Shown here one piece after another: positions 33,192 to 40,431 of a stretch of 44,472 bases of DNA; position 1 is the first letter of the stretch, and every line of letters starts with the position of its first letter. This stretch comes from Verrucomicrobiota bacterium (GTDB taxonomy: Bacteria; Verrucomicrobiota; Verrucomicrobiia; Limisphaerales; JACPZS01). The notes below the pieces were generated by a model. It was not told where the DNA came from, ran no database searches, and worked only from the letters and a program-made list of their open reading frames with translations. The DNA lies in the NCBI GenBank assembly GCA_016195385.1, contig JACPZS010000019.1:1-44472 (forward strand). The letters are read 5' to 3'. The position numbers were made by a program, and so were the translations under genes.

Positions 33192-34481
33192 TCAGCGGCC
33201 GATGCTCTTGTAGATGAAGCCGAGGCGCTCCATTTCGGCCGGGTCGAAGAGATTGCGGCCGTCGAAGATGATCGGATGCGTCAAATCCTTGCGAGCGCGG
33301 TCAAGGTCGAGCTTTTTAAAGACGGGCCATTCCGTGGCGATGACCAGCGCGTCGCAGCCTTGCGCAACTTCGTTCATGTCCGCGACGTAGGTCACGCCCT
33401 GCAAGAGCGCTCGCGCCTTTTCCATCGCCTTCGGGTCATGCACGCGCAAAATCGCGCCCTCTTTCTGAAGGCGCTGGCAAAGGTCGATGGCTGGCGACGT
33501 GCGAACGTCATCGGTGTTTTGTTTGAACGCCAGCCCAAGCACGCCGATTTTTTTGTCTTTGAGCACCCAGAGTGTATCGCTGATTTTCTTGACGAAGCGC
33601 TCCATTTGAAAGGAGTTGATGCGTTGCACTTCCTTGAGAAGCGCGAAGTTGTAGCCAAGTTGATCGGAGATTTTGATGAATGCGCTCAGATCCTTGGGGA
33701 AACAACTGCCGCCGAAGCCGAGCGAGGCATCGAGGAATTGTCGTCCGATGCGCGCGTCCATGCCCATGCCGTTGGCGACTTCCTGGACGTTGGCACCCGA
33801 GGCTTCGCAGATGATCGACACGGCGTTGATGTAAGAAATTTTCAGCGCGAGGAAAGAGTTGGCCGCGTGCTTGATCAACTCGGCCGAGTTGATGTCCGTC
33901 ACGATGATCGGTGCTTTGAACGGCTCATACACCTGCTTCATCGCGGGGACCGGCCGCTGGGAACGCTCGCCCACGACAACGCGGTCGGGCTTCATCAAAT
34001 CCTGCACCGCGAAGCCTTCGCGCAGAAATTCGGGATTGCTCACCACGTCGAACTCCACCTTCGCCTTGCAGTAGCGTTTGATCGTCTCGGCGACTTTCTC
34101 GCCCGTCTTCACCGGCACGGTGCTTTTGTCCACGATGATCTTGTAGCTCGTCATCGCGCCGGCGATCTCGCGGGCCACGCCTTCGATGAAACTCAAATCC
34201 ACCGAGCCATCCGCCTGCGGCGGCGTCGGCACAGCGATGAAGATGATGTCGGATTTCTCCACGCCTTCCGCAGTGCTCGCCGTGAAGGAGAGCCGCCCTT
34301 CGGCCACGTTTTTCTGCACGAGCTCTTCGAGACCCGGCTCGTAAATCGGAATGCCCCCCGCTTTGAGCATCGCCACTTTTTCGGCGTTATTGTCCACGCA
34401 AATCACATGGTGGCCCACTTCGGCGAAACAAGTGCCGGTGACCAAACCCACGTAGCCAGTGCCAATAATTGTCAGTTTCAT
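33192..34481 (-). CDS. ugd: UDP-glucose 6-dehydrogenase
   Basis: A 429-residue enzyme that oxidises UDP-glucose to UDP-glucuronate in two NAD-dependent steps. It has the Rossmann motif GTGYVGLVTGTCFAE (7-21) and VPTPPQADGSVDLSFI. EFLREGFAVQD and a K in ELIKHAANSFLALKIS follow, then the catalytic C260 in GFGGSCFPKDLSAF. The C-terminal UDP-binding domain has LGLAFKQNTDDVRTSPA. Length and start (MKLTIIGTGYVG) are standard. It sits upstream of mutT and the UGPase gene on the same strand, so substrate supply and use are encoded together. The product feeds acidic polysaccharide synthesis. The gap on its 5' side (34482-34661, 180 bases) holds no gene. Confidence 0.96.
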   Translation of the reverse strand: MKLTIIGTGYVGLVTGTCFAEVGHHVICVDNNAEKVAMLKAGGIPIYEPGLEELVQKNVAEGRLSFTASTAEGVEKSDIIFIAVPTPPQADGSVDLSFIEGVAREIAGAMTSYKIIVDKSTVPVKTGEKVAETIKRYCKAKVEFDVVSNPEFLREGFAVQDLMKPDRVVVGERSQRPVPAMKQVYEPFKAPIIVTDINSAELIKHAANSFLALKISYINAVSIICEASGANVQEVANGMGMDARIGRQFLDASLGFGGSCFPKDLSAFIKISDQLGYNFALLKEVQRINSFQMERFVKKISDTLWVLKDKKIGVLGLAFKQNTDDVRTSPAIDLCQRLQKEGAILRVHDPKAMEKARALLQGVTYVADMNEVAQGCDALVIATEWPVFKKLDLDRARKDLTHPIIFDGRNLFDPAEMERLGFIYKSIGR

Positions 34482-34661
34482 AGAAAGTCGTACGACCGCG
34501 CTGCGAATTCTTGTTCGTTGCGTTTTGCTGCAAAACTATCGGCGCAACTTGCCGGCACCTTAATTGCCCAACTGCAATGGCAGCGCGACAACGGCCTCAA
34601 TCCAAAACTGGGTAAAAAGAGAAACCAGGCCATCACTTGCCAGGGCCGGGCGTACTGAAAC

Positions 34662-35462
34662 CTACTTCCCGGCGGCGGGCGCGGCTTGATTCGTGATCGT
34701 GATCACCTGCGCCGTGGATGTGGTCTGGTTGGTGAATGCGCTCATGGGGATGGTGATGGCGCCCGGCGGTGCGGCACTGGCCGCCGCAGGCGCGTTCGTC
34801 GGTGCGAGCTGCGGATGTTTTTGCAGCAACGCTTCCCGCAACGTCCGCGCTTCGCTGTTCCACACGTTCACATCTTTCGCTTTGGCCAATTCGTCATACG
34901 CTTTGAGCGCCAATTCCGGTTGATTCTTCGCTTCGTAAATCCGCGCCATCGCCAGGCGCGCCTGGCTCACGCCCGCGCCCGAGGAGTAACGGTCAACTTC
35001 CCGATATTTGGCGAGCGCCTCGTCGGTCTTGTTCTGCGCGTCGAGGCAGGCTGCGGTGCCCAGCGCCGCTTGGAACGCCAGCGGGCTGCCGTTGTTGTTC
35101 TTCAGAAAATGTTCAAAATAACTCTGTGCCTGCACATAATTGCCGTGGACGTACAGATCTCCCGCCGCCAGCAGCAGCGCCCGTTCGGCGGCTGCCGTGC
35201 CGGCAAATTCCGCCGCCATTTTGAAATATTCGGGCGCCTTGGACGGCGGCGTGTTGGTGGATTGCGCCGCGCCCGGCGGGTTGATTTCGAGCAAAGCCTG
35301 ACTGGCGAGCAACTCGCGCTGGTCGCCCCGCCACCGATAAACTCCCAGGCCGAAGCCGAGCACGACCACGGCGATGCCGCCGGTGATCAGGTTTTTTTTA
35401 TTCAACTCAACCCAGGCCAAAAACTCGTAAAAGCCCTTCGATTGAGGCGTTTCAGAATCCAT
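34662..35462 (-). CDS. Membrane-anchored TPR protein (YfgM-like)
   Basis: The 266-residue protein has a short cytoplasmic N-terminus (MDSETPQSKGFYEFLAWVEL), one transmembrane helix (LITGGIAVVVLGFGLGVYRW) and an extracytoplasmic TPR-type helical domain (APEYFKMAAEFAGTAAAERA, YVQAQSYFEHFLKNN, EALAKYREVDRYS, LALKAYDELAKAK). The tail is low-complexity, rich in Ala, Pro and Thr. This layout is that of YfgM-like proteins, which in E. coli bind the SecYEG translocon and periplasmic chaperones. That role is inferred by analogy. It is first in the minus-strand run leading to ugd, after a 180-base gap, and divergent from the sulfite oxidase-like gene. Confidence 0.85.
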   Translation of the reverse strand: MDSETPQSKGFYEFLAWVELNKKNLITGGIAVVVLGFGLGVYRWRGDQRELLASQALLEINPPGAAQSTNTPPSKAPEYFKMAAEFAGTAAAERALLLAAGDLYVHGNYVQAQSYFEHFLKNNNGSPLAFQAALGTAACLDAQNKTDEALAKYREVDRYSSGAGVSQARLAMARIYEAKNQPELALKAYDELAKAKDVNVWNSEARTLREALLQKHPQLAPTNAPAAASAAPPGAITIPMSAFTNQTTSTAQVITITNQAAPAAGK

Positions 35463-35595
35463 ACAAGGCGTGAAATGTTTTGGGGGGAGATCAAAAAGGC
35501 AAGTCCGAAATCAGGAAATCCCCGGCGCGGCTCGCAATAATGCTCAAACTCCACTCCGCGCTTCACTTTTGAGCCGGCGCGTTTACGCTCGCGCC

Positions 35596-36756
35596 ATGCT
35601 CCGATCCGATCTCGCCAGCCAGGTTATGAGCCGGCGACATTTTTTGCGAACAACGACCGCGCTTGGCGCCGCAAGTTTCTTCGCCGGCAATGCGTGGCGC
35701 GCGTCGGCCGACGAAACGGTCACTCTGCCATTTGAAAACGGCGAACGACCGCTTGTTCAGTATCCCCAGAAGCGGCCGCTGATTCGCCTGACCACGCGGC
35801 CGCCACAATTGGAAACACCATTTGCAGTTTTCAACGAGAACGTCATCACGCCCAACGATGCCTTCTTTGTCCGCTACCATTTGTCGGAAGTGCCGACCGA
35901 AATCGACGCGGAAACCTTCCGGCTGGAAGTCAAAGGCAGAGTCAACGTGCCATTGAGTTGGTCGCTGGCGGAACTCAGGACCAAATTCGAGCCTATCGAA
36001 ATCGTGGCCGTCAACCAGTGCTCCGGAAACAGCCGCGGTTTTTTCCAGCCGCGCGTGGCTGGCGGACAATCCGGCCACGGCGCGATGGGCAATGCCCGCT
36101 GGCGCGGCGTGCGACTCAAGGATGTTCTGGAAAAATCTGGAATCGCAGCAGGCGCACGCCAAGTGATCTTCGATGGCCTGGACAAGCCGGTGAACGAAAA
36201 AACGCCGGACTTCATCAAGGCGCTGGACATCGATCACGCGCTCGATGGCGAAGTCCTGCTCGCCTATGAAATGAACGGCGAGGCGTTGCCCATGCTCAAT
36301 GGTTTCCCGCTGCGGCTCGTCGTGCCCGGTTTCTACGGCACCTATTGGATTAAGCACCTCAGCACGATCTCGGTGGTGGATGAAGTTTTCACCGGCTACT
36401 GGATGAGCACGGCATACCGCGTGCCCGACAACGCCTGCGCGTGCGTGGAACCGGGCGCGACGCCGAAAAAGACCGTGCCCATCAGCCGCTTCAATGTTCG
36501 CTCCTTTATCACCAGCCTCTCCGATGGAGCGAAGCTCAAACTCGGACAGCCCGCTCCCGTGAAAGGCATCGCCTTCGACGGCGGTAGCGGCATTCGCGAA
36601 GTTCTGTTTTCCGCGGATGGAGGGCGGACCTGGCGCGCGGTGGAGTTGGGCAACGATTTGGGAAAATACTCGTTCCGTGAGTGGAAGATCGATTTCACGC
36701 CCGCTCAAACTGGCGTTCTCGAGTTAATGGAAACCGTCCGTGTAAATGTGAGTTGA
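35596..36756 (+). CDS. Tat-exported molybdopterin sulfite oxidase/dehydrogenase subunit (SorA-like)
   Basis: The 386-residue protein has a twin-arginine signal (S12-R13-R14-H-F-L-R, then TTTALGAASFFAG), showing folded export with cofactor. The Moco domain contains the cofactor-ligating C142 in VNQCSGNSRGFF, plus GNARWRGVRLKDVL, LLAYEMNGEALPMLNGFPLR and VVPGFYGTYWIKHLS. The C-terminal Mo-co dimerisation domain has PVKGIAFDGGSGIREVLFSADGGRTW. These are hallmarks of the sulfite oxidase family; sulfite is the most likely substrate, but other sulfoxidases share them. The frame opens upstream at 35470; ATG 35596 sits ahead of the Tat signal. A dihaem cytochrome gene follows after 9 bases, as in sorAB. 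Confidence 0.92.
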   Translation: MLRSDLASQVMSRRHFLRTTTALGAASFFAGNAWRASADETVTLPFENGERPLVQYPQKRPLIRLTTRPPQLETPFAVFNENVITPNDAFFVRYHLSEVPTEIDAETFRLEVKGRVNVPLSWSLAELRTKFEPIEIVAVNQCSGNSRGFFQPRVAGGQSGHGAMGNARWRGVRLKDVLEKSGIAAGARQVIFDGLDKPVNEKTPDFIKALDIDHALDGEVLLAYEMNGEALPMLNGFPLRLVVPGFYGTYWIKHLSTISVVDEVFTGYWMSTAYRVPDNACACVEPGATPKKTVPISRFNVRSFITSLSDGAKLKLGQPAPVKGIAFDGGSGIREVLFSADGGRTWRAVELGNDLGKYSFREWKIDFTPAQTGVLELMETVRVNVS

Positions 36757-36765
36757 ATAGTGAAA

Positions 36766-37473
36766 ATGAAGCGTCGCCAAAATGTTCTTCACCATGCTCG
36801 TGAGCTGGCCAAATTCACTCGGCTCAAGATCAAACACGTGGCGCTCTGCCTCACGCTCTCGTCGCTCGGCGCAGCGGCGGCGACGCTGAAGATCGAGTTG
36901 CCGCGCGAACTGGAAACCTTTCCCACTGGCGCTGGTGCCGAACTCGCCAACACACATTGCCTGATCTGCCACTCGGCGGATTACGTCAAAATCCAGCCGC
37001 CGCTTGCTCGCGCCGCCTGGAAAGCTTCGGTGCTGAAGATGCAACAAAAGTACGGCGCGGCGATTCCGGAGGATCAAGTCGATCCACTCGCTAACTATCT
37101 GGTGAGGACGTTCGGCACCGAGAAAAATTCTCCGGTCGCAAACAAATCAGGCGAAACGAACACAAAATCCGTACCGAATGCGACGGGCAGTTCTGCGCAG
37201 GTCAACGACGGCGTGAAGTTGGTCGCGAAACTCGGTTGTGTCGGTTGCCATACCGTCGAAAAGAAAATCGTCGGCCCCGCCTTCAAGGATGTCGCGGCCA
37301 AGTACGCCGGCCGCGACGATGCGCAGGAAAAAGTTTCGCACCAAATCACCCACGGCGGCGGCGGCGCGTGGGGAACGATCCCGATGCCGCCGTTCCCGCA
37401 GATTTCGGCGGCTGAAATCGCCACGCTGGCGAATTGGATTCTCGCCAGCAATCAACCAAAAACCGGCCGCTAG
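36766..37473 (+). CDS. Exported dihaem c-type cytochrome (SorB-like electron acceptor)
   Basis: About 235 residues, with a hydrophobic export segment (HVALCLTLSSLGAAAATL) and two haem c sites: C65-L-I-C68-H69 and C158-V-G-C161-H162. Each is followed by cytochrome c class I features (GPAFKDVAAKYAGRDD, MPPFPQISAAEIATLANWIL with Met ligand). A Ser/Thr/Asn-rich linker separates the two domains. The position directly after the sulfite oxidase-like gene suggests that it takes electrons from the Moco subunit in the periplasm and passes them to the respiratory chain. GTG 36760 is an alternative start two codons upstream. Its 3' end is 5 bases from the convergent beta-barrel gene. Confidence 0.9.
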   Translation: MKRRQNVLHHARELAKFTRLKIKHVALCLTLSSLGAAAATLKIELPRELETFPTGAGAELANTHCLICHSADYVKIQPPLARAAWKASVLKMQQKYGAAIPEDQVDPLANYLVRTFGTEKNSPVANKSGETNTKSVPNATGSSAQVNDGVKLVAKLGCVGCHTVEKKIVGPAFKDVAAKYAGRDDAQEKVSHQITHGGGGAWGTIPMPPFPQISAAEIATLANWILASNQPKTGR

Positions 37474-37478
37474 CCCTC

Positions 37479-38279
37479 TCAGAAGCGCCGGCCCACGATC
37501 ATTTTGAGGAGCAGGTGATCCGTGCTGTGATTGAGTCCGATGCCCACTCCGAAGTTAAATTCCCAGTCAGGCGAAAAGTTCAGATCGATGACTGGAAAAA
37601 TCTGCTGCTGTTGCTCGCCAAAATTGTCGCGCCGCGTCACGCGGCCCAGCCCGCCATAGTATTCGACGCCCGGGGATATTTTCGGCGTAAGCTCGTAGCT
37701 GAGTTTCGCGCTTGGCGAAAATTCAAATCCTTGGTTCGAGTTCCGGCCGTGAATGGATTTTCCGAACGTCGGATTCAGCGCGACGTACCAGCGGCCAATT
37801 TGTTTGTCGATGATCGGGCGCAGTTCCCAGGTCCAAGTATCGCCGGAAAACGAACGGCGTTGAAAGCCCAGCTCGGTGGACAAGCTCACGCCGACCGGCC
37901 AGTGCCAGTTTTCCGGGATGCGCGCGCGCGGACGAATGTGGCTGCCGACCCATTCCCAGCCTTTGCCCGGCTGCACGCTAGTGAAAATGTAGAAGCCCGT
38001 TTCAAACCAGTCACTGAAACCATGCGTGATTTCAAAAGTTTCGTGGAGCGAATGATGTGAAGGCAGCACGCCGTCCAGCACGCGCTGCTCGCCATCGACC
38101 GTGAAATTGCTGTGCAATTCCAGCATCGTCTTGCCCGGAGCGATCGTCTCGCTTCCATAAACCTGGATCTCGTAACTGTCTTGCGCTCGGGCGGTGATCT
38201 GGAAACAGGCCCACAGCAACGCAGCCAGCGCGATCCCCTGGGCTCCGAGACGTAGCCGAGACAAAGCCGGGATCATCAT
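37479..38279 (-). CDS. Outer-membrane beta-barrel protein of unknown role
   Basis: A 266-residue protein with a signal peptide (MMIPALSRLRLGAQGIALAA, cleavage near ARAQ). About ten amphipathic strands then end in aromatics, e.g. TMLELHSNFTV, WFETGFYIFTSV, VGVSLSTELGFQRRSF, WYVALNPTFGKS, EFNFGVGIGLNHS. It ends with the outer-membrane targeting signature: a C-terminal Phe (LLLKMIVGRRF). It is probably a small outer-membrane channel or structural barrel; no substrate can be named. The frame opens at 38384, but the double ATG at 38274-38279 starts a proper signal peptide. It is convergent with the cytochrome gene and divergent from the gamma-glutamyltransferase gene. Confidence 0.82.
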   Translation of the reverse strand: MMIPALSRLRLGAQGIALAALLWACFQITARAQDSYEIQVYGSETIAPGKTMLELHSNFTVDGEQRVLDGVLPSHHSLHETFEITHGFSDWFETGFYIFTSVQPGKGWEWVGSHIRPRARIPENWHWPVGVSLSTELGFQRRSFSGDTWTWELRPIIDKQIGRWYVALNPTFGKSIHGRNSNQGFEFSPSAKLSYELTPKISPGVEYYGGLGRVTRRDNFGEQQQQIFPVIDLNFSPDWEFNFGVGIGLNHSTDHLLLKMIVGRRF

Positions 38280-38491
38280 CAGACAGGCGCATGTTCCGGC
38301 TGGCGTGCGAAAAACTGGCTTTGTTTCAGAGCCACCAAACTGCGCCCATACTCCGAGGAACCTGCCAAGTTTGGCTAAAATCATGCGCGGCGATGTAACA
38401 GTTCCAGCCGGGTACAGCTAGAAAGATTTGGCGCTCGGGCGCACAGGTTTTCCGATTTCGATTGCATTTCATTTGAACTTCGCAGGCAGAC

Positions 38492-38530
38492 AAACAAGCG
38501 ACGCAGTGTCGTCGCCACGACACTTGTTTT
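38492..38530 (+). promoter_or_regulatory. Alternative hairpins in the leader of the gamma-glutamyltransferase gene
   Basis: AGTGTCGT (38505-38512) pairs perfectly with ACGACACT (38517-38524) around a CGCC loop, and is followed by TGTTTTAC, terminator-like. AAACA (38492-38496) can extend it by pairing with TGTTT (38525-38529). A competing stem, GCGACG (38498-38503) with CGTCGC (38510-38515), uses the same bases and would prevent the first. It lies about 80 bases before ATG 38612. Attenuation is inferred. Confidence 0.4.
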
Positions 38531-38611
38531 ACAAATTGTGCTCCGATCCTTATCACTCGCGGAATTTGATTTGTGAGTTTTGTCGCGGCGGCATAAAAAT
38601 TCCGCACTGCC

Positions 38612-40303
38612 ATGAATGCAAACGCTCGCTTGCCCCTTTTTCTTTCACTCGCCATTTTCCCGCTCATGCCGAATCCCGCCGCCGCCCAGGATCGCTCGCA
38701 AGGCCGTTCCATGGTCATCTCCCGCCACGGCATCGTTGCCACGGAAAATCCGCTCGCTTCGCAAGCGGGCGCGATGATCCTCGCGCAAGGCGGCACCGCC
38801 GTGGACGCCGCCATCGCCGCCAACGCGGCGATGAGCGTGGTGGCACCGATGATGTGCGGTGCAGGCGGCGACCTTTTCGCCATCGTTTACGAAGCGCGCA
38901 CGGGCAAACTCCACGGCTTGAATGCCAGCGGCTGGGCGCCAGCGGATTTGACCATTGAACGATTGACGCAAAAGGGGCTAACGAACATGCCGCAGTCCGG
39001 CATTGATTCCGTGACCGTGCCCGGCGCGGTCGATGGCTGGGATAAATTGCTGCATCGCTTTGGACGAAAAAAATTCGCCGCCGTGCTCGCGCCCGCGATT
39101 CGCCTGGCCGAGGAAGGTTTTCCCGTCACCGAATTGGTCAGCGCTTATTGGAAGGACAGCGAAAAATTGCTGCGCAAGGAAGACAGCGCCACACGCACGT
39201 TTCTGCCGGCTGGCCACGCGCCGCACGTAGGCGAAATTTTTCGGAACCACGCGCTCGCCTGGGCGTACCGGCAAATCGCCGCACATGGTCGCAATGCCTA
39301 TTATCAAGGCGCGATTGCGCAGAAAATTCTCGCGCATTCGCAGCGGCTGGGCGGCACGATGGCAGCGGATGATTTGAAAAAATTTCCCGCCCAATGGGTC
39401 GAGCCGATCTCCACGACCTATCGCGGCTGGACGGTTTACGAGTTGCCGCCAAACGGTCAGGGCATCGCCGCGTTGATGATGTTGAATTTAATGGAGAATT
39501 TTCCGCTCAACGAATATGGCCCTGCGTCGGCGGACGCGCTTCACACGATGATTGAAAGTAAAAAATTCGCGTATGCTGATCTGCTCCGCTACGTGGCCGA
39601 TCCGAATTTCAGCCGCGTGCCGGTCAGTGGAATGCTCTCCAAAACTTACGCGCGGGAACGTGCGAAATTGATCGCCGCGCCGCGCGCTAATTGCGGCGTC
39701 AGCGCGGGCGTGCCTCCCAATGCGGGCACGGACACGACATATCTTTGCGTGGTTGATGAGGAGGGCAACATGGTGTCGCTCATTCAAAGCAACTACAACT
39801 CATTCGGCTCGGGTGTCGTGCCCGAGGGCGTGGGCTTCGCGCTGCAAAATCGCGGCGGCTTGTTCAGCCTCGATCCCGCGCATCCGAATGCGCTCGCTGG
39901 GCGCAAACGGCCATTGCACACGATCATTCCGGCGTTCATGACGAAGGGCGAAACCCGCATCGCCTTCGGCATCATGGGCGGCTGGAATCAATCGCAGGCG
40001 CACGCGCAATTCGTGTCCAACATTGCGGATCATCAAATGAACATCCAAGCCGCGCTCGAAGCGCCGCGTTTCACCAAAATGACCTTTGCCGGCTGCGACG
40101 TGGAAATCGAAGCGCGCGTGCCGCTGGCCGTCCGCGAGCAACTCGCGGCGCGCGGTCATGAACTGAAGTTGCGGGGAGACTTCACCCAATCCGTGGGCGG
40201 CGGCCAGGCGGTGCTGCGAGACTTTGCTGCCGGAATCAATTACGGCGCGTCCGATCCCCGCAAAGATGGTGCGGCTGTGCCGGAACCGATTCAATTGAAG
40301 TAG
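38612..40303 (+). CDS. ggt: Gamma-glutamyltransferase
   Basis: A 563-residue precursor of the Ntn-hydrolase family that cleaves gamma-glutamyl bonds, as in glutathione, in the periplasm. It has a signal peptide (LPLFLSLAIFPLMPNPAAAQ). The family segments HGIVATENPLASQAGAMIL, GGTAVDAAIAANAAMSVV and MCGAGGDLFAIVY follow, then DSVTVPGAVDGW. The self-cleavage site is T375 in AGTDTTYLCVVDEEGNMVS, which becomes the N-terminal nucleophile of the small subunit. The small subunit has NYNSFGSGVVPEGVGFALQNRGGLF, FAFGIMGG-like IAFGIMGGWNQSQ and a standard end. The usual TTH is TTY here, a variation seen in other members. The gene stands alone, with possible attenuation in its leader and a shared terminator downstream. 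Confidence 0.94.
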   Translation: MNANARLPLFLSLAIFPLMPNPAAAQDRSQGRSMVISRHGIVATENPLASQAGAMILAQGGTAVDAAIAANAAMSVVAPMMCGAGGDLFAIVYEARTGKLHGLNASGWAPADLTIERLTQKGLTNMPQSGIDSVTVPGAVDGWDKLLHRFGRKKFAAVLAPAIRLAEEGFPVTELVSAYWKDSEKLLRKEDSATRTFLPAGHAPHVGEIFRNHALAWAYRQIAAHGRNAYYQGAIAQKILAHSQRLGGTMAADDLKKFPAQWVEPISTTYRGWTVYELPPNGQGIAALMMLNLMENFPLNEYGPASADALHTMIESKKFAYADLLRYVADPNFSRVPVSGMLSKTYARERAKLIAAPRANCGVSAGVPPNAGTDTTYLCVVDEEGNMVSLIQSNYNSFGSGVVPEGVGFALQNRGGLFSLDPAHPNALAGRKRPLHTIIPAFMTKGETRIAFGIMGGWNQSQAHAQFVSNIADHQMNIQAALEAPRFTKMTFAGCDVEIEARVPLAVREQLAARGHELKLRGDFTQSVGGGQAVLRDFAAGINYGASDPRKDGAAVPEPIQLK

Positions 40304-40347
40304 GAGTGGCTCCCTCGTGCCGTGAATGCCTGGGAGAATGACTTCCA

Positions 40348-40397
40348 GCAAAAAATTCCGCCCCGCATTTGGCGCGCCGGGGCGTTTGATTTATTTG
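40348..40397. terminator. Bidirectional intrinsic terminator
   Basis: CGCCCCG (40359-40365) pairs with CGGGGCG (40378-40384), a perfect 7-bp GC-rich stem with a 12-base loop. On the plus strand TTTGATTTATTT follows, serving the gamma-glutamyltransferase gene. On the minus strand a run of T (complement of 40350-40355) follows, serving the large surface protein gene that ends at 40432. The two genes converge here, which fits. Confidence 0.75.
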
Positions 40398-40431
40398 CGA
40401 GGTTTGTCGCGCGGGAAAAACCCGACACCGG

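Noticed and set aside
33042..34658. 538-codon plus-strand frame opposite ugd
   Set aside because: Antisense shadow of a complete UDP-glucose dehydrogenase; no recognisable protein features.
35563..36708. 381-codon minus-strand frame opposite the sulfite oxidase-like gene
   Set aside because: Antisense shadow; the plus strand has a Tat signal and full Moco domain.
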